Source: an uncultured Porphyromonas sp. (GTDB lineage Bacteria > Bacteroidota > Bacteroidia > Bacteroidales > Porphyromonadaceae). From it: a DNA stretch of 10,399 bases. Numbering within the stretch: position 1 is the first letter of the stretch; each line of letters starts with the position of its first letter. The DNA lies in the NCBI GenBank assembly GCA_945965245.1, contig CAMFNC010000067.1, forward strand, positions 1 to 10,399, in the 5' to 3' direction. Below are positions 1 through 6,813 of this stretch, in pieces. The notes under the pieces were generated by a model. It searched no databases, was not told where the DNA came from, and worked only from the letters and a program-made list of their open reading frames with translations. The position numbers and the translations under genes are program-made.

Positions 1-231
1 GCTGTGGATGTGGGTGATGACACACTTTTCTCGCCGGCTAAACTCGCTGAGAATCGTTTTTTGGAAAAAGAACTGACCGAGTGTCGGGAAAAACTTACCC
101 AGCAGAATACAGAATTGGAATTACTGCGTACCAAACTAAAAGAATTGGAGGCTCGGCATCAGAAAACCGTAGATAAGATTATGGTCTTCTATTCCGACAG
201 CAGTTTTGAAACCTATATCCTCAAAAAATAA
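1..231 (+). CDS. C-terminal fragment of an unrecognised protein with a coiled-coil tail
   Basis: The frame is open from the first base of the window and stops with TAA at 229-231, so this is most likely the 3' end of a gene that begins upstream. A GTG at position 4 or 10 could in principle start a 73-75 residue protein, but nothing favours that. Counting the GTG at position 4 as residue 1, residues 17-59 are charged and helical. Leucines recur every seven residues at 24, 31, 38 and 45, with further leucines at 41 and 48, which is a leucine-zipper-like parallel coiled coil suited to oligomerisation. The last 15 or so residues (MVFYSDSSFETYILKK) are aromatic and polar and look like a capping segment. 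I do not recognise the family. A regulator with an upstream DNA-binding domain and a C-terminal zipper is one possibility, but that is a guess. The next gene starts 46 nt downstream. Confidence 0.6.
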   Translation, partial: AVDVGDDTLFSPAKLAENRFLEKELTECREKLTQQNTELELLRTKLKELEARHQKTVDKIMVFYSDSSFETYILKK

Positions 232-277
232 ACTCTCTATGAGAGAATTGAGGGTTATTTCCAAAAATTAAGATAAA

Positions 278-1468
278 ATGAAAAATTATTTAATATCTCA
301 AATATTCGTATTGGGATTCGTTTTTGGTGTCATGGCTTCATGTTCGATAATAAAGGGATATAAAACAGATGGCAAAAGTGGTCCTCATATTTATAGTTTT
401 GTGCATCATGTGCATGATACCATTGCTAATGGAGAGCAAGTATTTCAATTTCCTTATGCCAAGCAACAGGCTCTATGGATTGACACATTGCATTTTTTCA
501 CCCAACCTCCATTTTACAAGAATAAGACCTTAATGCAAACACTAAATGGAAAAAGTGATACACAGGGTGTTCTGATTATTCAGAATGACAGCATTGTCTA
601 TGAAAAGTACTGGGGAGATATTTCTCCGGATAGATTGGTAACTGTGTTTTCGGTATCCAAATCAATAACATCTTTACTATGTGGAATTGCCATAGATGAA
701 GGTTTTATCAAAAGCGTGGATGATGCTGTCGCCAATTATCTACCGGAATTGAAGAAAAAAGATCCTATGTGGCAGAAACTCACTATTCGCCATTTACTAA
801 ATATGCAAAGCGGATTGGATTTCGATGATACTTATTCTCTTCGTCTGAAAAATCTAAAAAGACTTAATGCGATGGCTAAATTGAATTACGGTCATGATAT
901 AATAAAACAAATTCTTGGCCTGAAATTTCGATGCCTTCCCGGTACAAAATATCACTATGAGAGCATGGCTTCTGAAATTTTGGGAATAGTTATCGAGCGA
1001 GCTTCCCAAAAACGTTTTGCAGACTATTTGAGCGAAAAAGTGTGGAAACCCCTTCAAATGGAATCTCTGGGATTGGTGAATATCGATAGTCGTAAACATG
1101 GTGTGGCACATGCTTTTGGCGGTCTTTCATTGACGATGAAAGACCTTGCCAAAATAGGGCGTTTATATCTCCATCGTGGGGTATGGAATGGTAAGCGCAT
1201 AGTTAGTGAGAAATGGATTCGTCAATCCACCGATTACAATACAGACAATGACGGCTATCATTTCAATTGGTATAATTTGAGTAGTATTGGTGCCCCAAAA
1301 GCACAATATCCGGGTTATTATGCCCATGGTATTCATGCACAAGTACTTTATGTCAATCCCCACAAAAATCTGATTATGATCAGAGTGGGAAAGCGCGACT
1401 ATAGTTATGCATTTATACCTTACCTCTTTGAGCAACTGAGCAATAGTGAGCATTTCGAAAAACAGTAA
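278..1468 (+). CDS. Predicted lipoprotein serine hydrolase, beta-lactamase class C / PBP-like fold
   Basis: This 396-residue protein belongs to the beta-lactamase/transpeptidase-like serine hydrolase superfamily (Pfam Beta-lactamase, PF00144). Residues 1-22 form a lipoprotein signal: K2, a hydrophobic stretch, then MASC with the lipidated cysteine at C22, so the protein is probably anchored in an envelope membrane facing the periplasm. The catalytic SxxK motif is SVSK at 125-128, with S125 as nucleophile and K128 as the assisting base. The second motif (Y-x-N/S) is probably YES at 227-229. The third motif region is AHGIHAQ near 349-355, where many relatives have a more glycine-rich sequence. 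The stretch around 165-182 (LTIRHLLNMQSGLDF) is typical of the family. The substrate cannot be read from the sequence: peptidoglycan peptides, other peptides or esters are all possible, and true beta-lactamase activity should not be assumed. The start ATG at 278 has only A-rich sequence before it. Base composition is low: 105 G+C in the 300 bases 661-960, about 35%. Confidence 0.85.
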   Translation: MKNYLISQIFVLGFVFGVMASCSIIKGYKTDGKSGPHIYSFVHHVHDTIANGEQVFQFPYAKQQALWIDTLHFFTQPPFYKNKTLMQTLNGKSDTQGVLIIQNDSIVYEKYWGDISPDRLVTVFSVSKSITSLLCGIAIDEGFIKSVDDAVANYLPELKKKDPMWQKLTIRHLLNMQSGLDFDDTYSLRLKNLKRLNAMAKLNYGHDIIKQILGLKFRCLPGTKYHYESMASEILGIVIERASQKRFADYLSEKVWKPLQMESLGLVNIDSRKHGVAHAFGGLSLTMKDLAKIGRLYLHRGVWNGKRIVSEKWIRQSTDYNTDNDGYHFNWYNLSSIGAPKAQYPGYYAHGIHAQVLYVNPHKNLIMIRVGKRDYSYAFIPYLFEQLSNSEHFEKQ

Positions 1469-1491
1469 ATTCTACTCGTACTTATTTATGG

Positions 1492-1521
1492 TTTATCTTA
1501 TGCAAAAAGTGAGTAATTTTG
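1492..1521 (+). promoter_or_regulatory. Candidate Bacteroides-type promoter for pyrK-pyrD
   Basis: TAATTTTG at 1514-1521 is a perfect match to the Bacteroides -7 consensus TAnnTTTG. TTTA at 1492-1495 lies 18 bp upstream and is a near match to the -33 element TTTG. Transcription would begin near 1528, leaving a leader of about 25 nt before the pyrK start at 1553. The site lies in the 84-bp gap after the serine hydrolase gene, where a promoter for the pyrimidine genes would be expected. It was identified by consensus match only. No attenuator-like hairpin or PyrR-type leader is visible in the short leader. Confidence 0.55.
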
Positions 1522-1552
1522 TTCATGGACAAATATCACTTCTGACAAGCAG

Positions 1553-2326
1553 ATGAAAAACAAAGCACAAATAGACTTTTCGGTTATTGATAAAAAAGAG
1601 GTTGGACCGCGAACTTTTATCTTGGATTTACGTCCTAAGGAGCCCTTCGATTTTTCGACTATTCGGGCCGGACAATTCGTAGAGGTACTCGTTCCTGATT
1701 CCGGAATATTTTTGCGCAGACCCATCTCTATATGCGATGCGGATGCAGATTTACAGGTTTTGCGCTTGCTGATAGCTCGCGTAGGTGCCGGAACGAATGC
1801 GTTGGGTAATGTGGAAATAGGAGACTCTCTCAATATATTACTCCCATTGGGAAACGGTTTTCCGTTGGAGGCAGTGGGAGAAAGACCGCTGTTGGTGGGA
1901 GGTGGTGTGGGCACGGCCCCGATGTTGTATTTGGCACGAAAACTCAATGAAATGAGTATTCGTCCGGATATTCTATTGGGAGGTCGCACGCATGAGCATC
2001 TTTTGCTTGCGGAACGGTTTGCTCCCTTAGGCAATCTCTGTTTGACCACCGATGACGGCAGTGCCGGAGAGAAAGGGTTGGTTACCCATCACAGTATTTG
2101 GCATTTGCCTCATACTGAGAGTTTTGTGTGCGGCCCAACTCCGATGATGAAAGCGGTGGCTCAATTATCGGAAAGTCAGGGGATGAAATGCTATGTGTCT
2201 TTGGAAAATAAAATGGCCTGTGGAATTGGTGCCTGCCTATGTTGTGTGCAAGAAAATCATGAGCATCACCATGTATGTGTGTGCACCGATGGTCCAGTAT
2301 TTTTAAGCAATGAACTGACATGGTAA
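1553..2326 (+). CDS. pyrK: Dihydroorotate dehydrogenase B, electron-transfer subunit PyrK
   Basis: PyrK carries FAD and a [2Fe-2S] cluster and passes electrons from the FMN of PyrD to NAD+. This makes the class 1B enzyme NAD-dependent, in the fourth step of UMP synthesis in the cytoplasm. The 257-residue length is normal. The N-terminal half is a ferredoxin-reductase-type FAD barrel with RRPIS at 55-59. The nucleotide-binding half has GGGVGTAP at 116-123 and CGPTPMM at 193-199. The cluster ligands are C223, C228 and C231 (C-x4-C-x2-C) plus C244 in the CTDGPVF motif, all intact. C230 and C242 are extra cysteines next to the ligands. The ATG at 1553 has no Shine-Dalgarno sequence, which is normal for Bacteroidota. 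The 3' end overlaps the start of pyrD, as expected for subunits made in a fixed ratio. The nearby promoter candidate suggests this is the first gene of its unit. Confidence 0.95.
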   Translation: MKNKAQIDFSVIDKKEVGPRTFILDLRPKEPFDFSTIRAGQFVEVLVPDSGIFLRRPISICDADADLQVLRLLIARVGAGTNALGNVEIGDSLNILLPLGNGFPLEAVGERPLLVGGGVGTAPMLYLARKLNEMSIRPDILLGGRTHEHLLLAERFAPLGNLCLTTDDGSAGEKGLVTHHSIWHLPHTESFVCGPTPMMKAVAQLSESQGMKCYVSLENKMACGIGACLCCVQENHEHHHVCVCTDGPVFLSNELTW

Positions 2327-3234
2327 TGGATACACTGATTAATATAGGCGGATTGCAGTTCCGCAATCCGGTACTCACAGCTTCCGGCACATTCGGATAT
2401 GGTACCGAATTCGAACCTTTTGTGGATTTGAGCCGATTGGGAGGCATTGTGGTCAAAGGTACAACTCTGAAACCCAGAGAGGGCAATCCGTATCCCAGAA
2501 TGGCAGAAACGCCTGCCGGTATGTTGAATGCCGTAGGGTTGCAAAACAGGGGGGTACACTACTTTGTGGAATATATCTATCCTCAAATCAAGGATTTGGA
2601 TACCCGTGTATTGGTCAATGTCAGCGGATCTGCCATTGATGATTATGCCGAAACGGCACGTATCATTAACGAGTTGGAGCATATTCCCGCCATTGAACTG
2701 AACATCTCCTGCCCGAATGTAAAGGAAGGGGGTATGGCATTTGGTGTGACATGCGCTGGAGCGGCTTCGGTGGTCAAGGCGGTGCGTAAGGCTTACAGCA
2801 AACCGCTAATCGTGAAGTTATCGCCCAATGTGACGGACATCACAGAAATCGCCCGTGCCGTGGAGGCAGAGGGCGCAGATGCCATTTCACTCATCAACAC
2901 TTTGATGGGGATGGCCATAGATGCCGAAAGGCGTAAACCACTACTCTCTACTGTAACCGGCGGGTTAAGCGGACCGGCGGTGAAACCTGTGGCTTTGCGT
3001 ATGGTTTGGCAGACCTATAAGGCGATTAAAATACCCATTGTGGGTATGGGAGGTATTTGCAATGCTACCGACGCCATAGAGTTTCTATTGGCCGGAGCCA
3101 CAGCCATTCAGGTGGGGGCATACAATTTTGTGGACCCATCGGTTACCGCTAAAATTGCAGACGGCATAGAAGATTATATGCAATGCCATCATATTGAGCA
3201 TGTTAGCGAATTGACAGGTGCTCTCATCATATAA
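2320..3234 (+). CDS. pyrD: Dihydroorotate dehydrogenase B (NAD+), catalytic subunit PyrD (class 1B)
   Basis: This FMN-dependent TIM-barrel enzyme oxidises dihydroorotate to orotate in de novo pyrimidine synthesis and pairs with PyrK in a heterotetramer. Family features are present: ASGTFGYG at 21-28, the flavin-site lysine K46 in VVKGTT, NAVGLQN at 70-76, and NISCPNV at 128-134 with the class 1 catalytic base C131. Also present are K166 in VKLSPN, N193 in the INT segment, and the phosphate-binding glycines GMGG at 242-245. A cysteine base, instead of the serine of membrane-bound class 2 enzymes, together with the adjacent pyrK, makes this class 1B. Two starts are possible. ATG at 2320 overlaps pyrK by 7 nt (304 residues). 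ATG at 2326 forms a TAATG junction with the pyrK stop (302 residues). Both keep the whole domain, and the second is a common coupling arrangement. Confidence 0.95.
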   Translation: MVMDTLINIGGLQFRNPVLTASGTFGYGTEFEPFVDLSRLGGIVVKGTTLKPREGNPYPRMAETPAGMLNAVGLQNRGVHYFVEYIYPQIKDLDTRVLVNVSGSAIDDYAETARIINELEHIPAIELNISCPNVKEGGMAFGVTCAGAASVVKAVRKAYSKPLIVKLSPNVTDITEIARAVEAEGADAISLINTLMGMAIDAERRKPLLSTVTGGLSGPAVKPVALRMVWQTYKAIKIPIVGMGGICNATDAIEFLLAGATAIQVGAYNFVDPSVTAKIADGIEDYMQCHHIEHVSELTGALII

Positions 3235-3245
3235 TATATGAGGTT

Positions 3246-3938
3246 ATGATACTGACGGCAACCACCTCCCTTACCTTGGGAATAGCACTGAAGCGCATCG
3301 CCTTGAGTCTCCTACTGGGCGGCATGATTGGTCTGGAGCGGCAGTTGAAATTCCGGAATGCCGGCTTGCGAACTTTTACACTGATATGCTTGGGTTCCAC
3401 ATTGGCCATGCTCTTATCTATCTGGATACCGAGTATGACTAATGACGGATTTTTCCATGGTGATCCGGCACGAATAGCCGCTCAGGTGCTTTCCGGTATC
3501 GGTTTTCTGGGAGCCGGTGCTATCATTCACCACAAAGGCAGTATTCAGGGGCTTACCACGGCTGCCGGCATTTGGGTATCTGCCATTATCGGTATGGGTA
3601 TAGGTGCCGGTCTATATATACCATCCATTGCCATGGCGGTCATTGTGGTTGTGGTGTTGAATGTGGATGAAGCTATGGATGTGTCCACACTGTTCGGTGG
3701 CAAAACCCGATATATGGAGTTAAAATTTGGCGATGTCCAAGACCATTTTGAGGAAATAAAAAAGATACTCAAAGCCAATTCCATACGGATTATAGGTGTG
3801 GATAATGAAATGGATCTGGAAAATCAAAGTCGCCTGTATGTGTTGCATATCCGCGTTCGCAGTTCACGAAGTGAATCCGATGTGCTGAATGAATTGAGCA
3901 GCCATCCGGAAATTTTATACATCAGCATCAGCAATTAG
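3246..3938 (+). CDS. MgtC/SapB family inner-membrane protein
   Basis: This is a 230-residue membrane protein of the MgtC/SapB family. The N-terminal 140 residues are hydrophobic, with about four or five membrane segments (roughly 10-30, 43-61, 80-97, 104-120 and 123-140). They carry the family motifs: LLGGMIGLER at 22-31, RNAGLRT at 37-43, QVLSGIGFLGAGAI at 80-93, and GLTTAAGIW at 102-110. Residues 155-230 form a soluble alpha/beta tail resembling the ACT-like domain that follows the membrane part in long MgtC proteins. Known members influence survival in low magnesium or in host cells, and Salmonella MgtC inhibits the F-type ATP synthase, but most members have no assigned role. I infer a link to ion or membrane-energy homeostasis and cannot say more. 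The gene starts 11 nt after pyrD and is probably co-transcribed with it. GAGG at 3240-3243 is too close to the ATG to be a standard ribosome binding site. Confidence 0.88.
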   Translation: MILTATTSLTLGIALKRIALSLLLGGMIGLERQLKFRNAGLRTFTLICLGSTLAMLLSIWIPSMTNDGFFHGDPARIAAQVLSGIGFLGAGAIIHHKGSIQGLTTAAGIWVSAIIGMGIGAGLYIPSIAMAVIVVVVLNVDEAMDVSTLFGGKTRYMELKFGDVQDHFEEIKKILKANSIRIIGVDNEMDLENQSRLYVLHIRVRSSRSESDVLNELSSHPEILYISISN

Positions 3939-3978
3939 AAGCTCAATCAGACATAATCATTCTCAAATATTCGTACTT

Positions 3979-4010
3979 ATATATAATCTGTATTATGTTT
4001 AATTATATAT
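3979..4010 (+). repeat. AT-only inverted repeat in the mgtC-malQ gap
   Basis: ATATATAAT at 3979-3987 is perfectly complementary to ATTATATAT at 4002-4010, giving a 9-bp stem around a 14-nt loop. The 5' arm can alternatively pair with ATTAT at 3992-3996, a 5-bp stem with a 4-nt loop. The stem is all A/T and no clean T-run follows, so it is a poor intrinsic terminator. It could be an operator, a weak end-of-message structure, or chance in very AT-rich DNA. It sits about 57 bp upstream of the malQ -7 candidate. Confidence 0.35.
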
Positions 4011-4066
4011 TGCCGATAGATGATACATACCTTGTATATGCTCTATCGCATTACTATTCAAATGAC

Positions 4067-4074
4067 TATATTTG
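4067..4074 (+). promoter_or_regulatory. Candidate -7 promoter element for the malQ-phoH-purC unit
   Basis: TATATTTG is a perfect match to the Bacteroides -7 consensus TAnnTTTG. The expected -33 region around 4044-4048 (TATCG) does not match TTTG well, so any promoter may be weak or depend on an activator. Transcription would begin near 4081, leaving about 15 nt of leader before the malQ ATG at 4096. The leader shows no Shine-Dalgarno sequence. The site is in the only sizeable gap upstream of malQ and its followers. Confidence 0.5.
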
Positions 4075-4095
4075 TGAAAGACTTTACTACACTGT

Positions 4096-6807
4096 ATGGA
4101 TATAACATTCTCTATCGAATATAGAGCCGAATGGGGTCAGAAACTTTGCATCACCGGCTCCATTGTGGAATTGGGAAATTGGGATGAAGGTGCCGATGCT
4201 ATTGAGCTGACAGCCACAAGTGATGACCAATGGGAAGGAACGGTGTCCATAGACGGACGACGCAAAGATTTTGTCTATTATTATTTTGTGAAAAATGAAT
4301 CCGGCTCCGTGGAGCGCCGTGAGTGGAAACGTATGCACCATATGCTCATTACCGAACCGCTCAAGACCATGTTTATCGACGACCGTTGGATAGACAGACC
4401 TCCTAATTCTCCATTTTACAGTTCTTCTTTTTACAACGTACTTTTTCGACACGAACGTGAGCATTTTCCTGAAGTCAAACGTACCAAGGAAAAGGAAAAA
4501 CTGCACTTCCAAATATATGCACCAGCAGTGCCCCGTGACATGCGCCTATATGTGACTGGCAGCACTCCCAAACTGGGGCAGTGGAATCCGGAGGAAGCTC
4601 TACCTCTCTTTTATATAGACAAGGGAGAATGGACATGTACGATGGAAATCGACCCCTGCTCCAAGGATAAGGATTTCTATTTCAAGTTTTTCATAGCGAA
4701 TGAGACAAAACAAAACATCCGTTGGGAAACGGGCGAAAACCGACAATTCAAATTGAAACCTGCCGGTAAATATGATATGATATCCATTGTGGGGCTATAC
4801 TTCGAGGAAGCACACTATGCACCGCACTTTGCCGGTGTGGTGGCACCTCTATTTGCATTGAGAAGTGAAAACGATTTTGGCGTGGGCGACTTCGGTACGC
4901 TTAAGTTATTCATCGACTGGGCACACAGTGCCAGCCTGCATTTGGTTCAGATGCTTCCCATTAATGACACCACCTTTTACTGGGATGAAAGAGATTCGTA
5001 TCCGTATAATGTAACTTCAGTTAATTCACTTCACCCCATTTATTTGGATATTGGTGCATTACCTCCGCTCCGTCATCCGGAAGAGCAAGAGGATTTTATG
5101 CGGCGTGCCTCCCAATTGCGTCAATTACCGCAGTTGGATTATGAGGCTGTATTGAAGTTGAAACAAGAGTTTTTCTATGTTCACTTCAAGGAACAGGCCG
5201 GCAAGGCTACCAAAAAACGTCCGTATCGTGATTTCTGCATTGATAATGCTGAATGGCTGCTCCCCTATTGTGCCTACTGCGTGCTAAGGGATGACCATCC
5301 ATACACTTCGCCTGCCGAATGGGATGAAAAGGTGCGATTTAAAGAGATTTCAGACATCTACCAATGGCTGGAATATCCGGAAAATAAGGACAAAGCTCTC
5401 TATTACTCTTATCTCCAATTTGTGCTGGCACAACAACTCTCCGAGGTAAGCGAATATGCCGCTCGCTATGGCATATTACTCAAAGGCGATATCCCTATAG
5501 GGGTTTCACCTAATGGTGTGGATGCTTGGATGTACCCCGAATTATTCCACAAAGATCGACAAGCCGGAGCGCCACCCGATGATTTTGCCACGGAAGGACA
5601 GAATTGGGGATTTCCGACCTATAATTGGTCTGAGGGAGAAAAAGACGACTTTCGTTGGTGGAGACATAGATTTCGCTTTATGTCCCAATATTTCAATGCT
5701 TTCCGCATCGATCATATTTTAGGATTTTTCAGAATTTGGGAGATACCCGATTATCAAATTTCCGGTCTTTTAGGGCATTTCAATCCTGCTCTACCCTATT
5801 CTGTTTCACAAATTCGTGAATACGGTTTCACATTCGATGAGAAGCTCTTTACCTTGCCACTCATCCATCGCGATGACTTGAAGGTTATTTTCGGTGATAG
5901 CGAGAAAGCATTGATATGGAAAGGATGGATTTCTAACATTCCAGGCACAGATTTCTATACGCCGATAAATGCCACACAGCGCTATTACGAAAAAGTGGAA
6001 CCTAAGGCCATTCCTGGGGGGAAAAAGACCCTGAAAGCCATGCAGCGGGCTTGTAATGAAGTATTGTTTGTCGTGGATTCGGACGATTCGACCCTATTGC
6101 ATCCTCGGGTGGCTTTAGAAAAAAGTTTGCTCTTTGCTCGCCTTTCGAAAGAAGACCGGGAAGCATGGCGAAAAATGGATTTAGATTTCTATTTTAATCG
6201 CAATAACGACTTGTGGCGCGAAACGGCTCTCAAGCGTCTTATTCCCATGCACCAGAGTACGGATATGTTGGTCTGTGCCGAAGATTTGGGTATGATACCA
6301 CCTTGCGTGCCGGAGGTTTTAAATGAATTGCAGGTACTTACTCTGGAATTGGAGCGGATGCCTAAAATGTATTCGGAAAACGGTTTGATTGATTTGCACA
6401 CACTACCCTACTATTCCGTATGCACCACAGCTACACACGACATGCCACCATTACGATTGTGGTGGCAGAAGCAAAGTAAACAGAGCCGTGAGGCTTATTT
6501 ACATCACATTGCATGCTCCTCTGACTTATCTCATGATTATGAGTATGCCGATAAACTGTTTCATCGGATTGTGTATAATCATTTATGCAGTCCGTCCATG
6601 TTGGTAATATTACCATTATCAGATTGGTTTGCCATAGATAAGCGATTGCATCTGCAAATTCCGGAAGAGGAACAAATCAATCATCCGGATAATCCTCATC
6701 AGGTTTGGAACTATCGTATGCCCATCACTTTGGAGCAATTGTGTCGGGATTATACTGAGTTGCCTCAAGAAATCACCCGATTATTGAATTCCATCCAGCG
6801 CGAATAA
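4096..6807 (+). CDS. malQ: 4-alpha-glucanotransferase, DPE2-like GH77 enzyme with two N-terminal CBM20 domains
   Basis: This 903-residue amylomaltase/disproportionating enzyme transfers alpha-1,4-glucosyl units between maltose or malto-oligosaccharides and glucans. It has no signal peptide, so it acts in the cytoplasm. Two starch-binding CBM20 modules come first, at about 1-95 (LGNW 26-29, W46) and 135-236 (LGQW 160-163, W179). The GH77 barrel runs from about 243 (APHFAGVVAPLFALRS) to 890. The catalytic residues are nucleophile D539 in FRIDH, acid/base E729 in CAEDLG, and D782 in ATHDMPP. D539 and E729 are 190 residues apart, against 47 in Thermus aquaticus amylomaltase (D293, E340). E729 to D782 is 53, close to the 55 found there. 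That localises an insertion of about 140 residues between the nucleophile and the acid/base, the hallmark of plant DPE2-type enzymes. I infer a role in maltose and glycogen turnover. phoH follows after 6 nt. Confidence 0.95.
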   Translation: MDITFSIEYRAEWGQKLCITGSIVELGNWDEGADAIELTATSDDQWEGTVSIDGRRKDFVYYYFVKNESGSVERREWKRMHHMLITEPLKTMFIDDRWIDRPPNSPFYSSSFYNVLFRHEREHFPEVKRTKEKEKLHFQIYAPAVPRDMRLYVTGSTPKLGQWNPEEALPLFYIDKGEWTCTMEIDPCSKDKDFYFKFFIANETKQNIRWETGENRQFKLKPAGKYDMISIVGLYFEEAHYAPHFAGVVAPLFALRSENDFGVGDFGTLKLFIDWAHSASLHLVQMLPINDTTFYWDERDSYPYNVTSVNSLHPIYLDIGALPPLRHPEEQEDFMRRASQLRQLPQLDYEAVLKLKQEFFYVHFKEQAGKATKKRPYRDFCIDNAEWLLPYCAYCVLRDDHPYTSPAEWDEKVRFKEISDIYQWLEYPENKDKALYYSYLQFVLAQQLSEVSEYAARYGILLKGDIPIGVSPNGVDAWMYPELFHKDRQAGAPPDDFATEGQNWGFPTYNWSEGEKDDFRWWRHRFRFMSQYFNAFRIDHILGFFRIWEIPDYQISGLLGHFNPALPYSVSQIREYGFTFDEKLFTLPLIHRDDLKVIFGDSEKALIWKGWISNIPGTDFYTPINATQRYYEKVEPKAIPGGKKTLKAMQRACNEVLFVVDSDDSTLLHPRVALEKSLLFARLSKEDREAWRKMDLDFYFNRNNDLWRETALKRLIPMHQSTDMLVCAEDLGMIPPCVPEVLNELQVLTLELERMPKMYSENGLIDLHTLPYYSVCTTATHDMPPLRLWWQKQSKQSREAYLHHIACSSDLSHDYEYADKLFHRIVYNHLCSPSMLVILPLSDWFAIDKRLHLQIPEEEQINHPDNPHQVWNYRMPITLEQLCRDYTELPQEITRLLNSIQRE

Positions 6808-6813
6808 ATCACC

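Noticed and set aside
233..245. Hairpin CTCTC-TAT-GAGAG just after the first stop codon, considered as a terminator
   Set aside because: The stem is only 5 bp with a 3-nt loop and no T-run follows, so it does not support an intrinsic terminator.
1498..2049. Long open frame on the minus strand opposite pyrK (183 codons)
   Set aside because: Its translation is rich in Ser, Pro and Arg and has no recognisable domain. It is a shadow of pyrK, whose catalytic motifs are all intact on the plus strand.
2082..2682. Two overlapping minus-strand open frames across the pyrK-pyrD junction
   Set aside because: They are antisense to conserved enzyme sequence and their translations resemble no protein. They arise from codon composition of the plus-strand genes.
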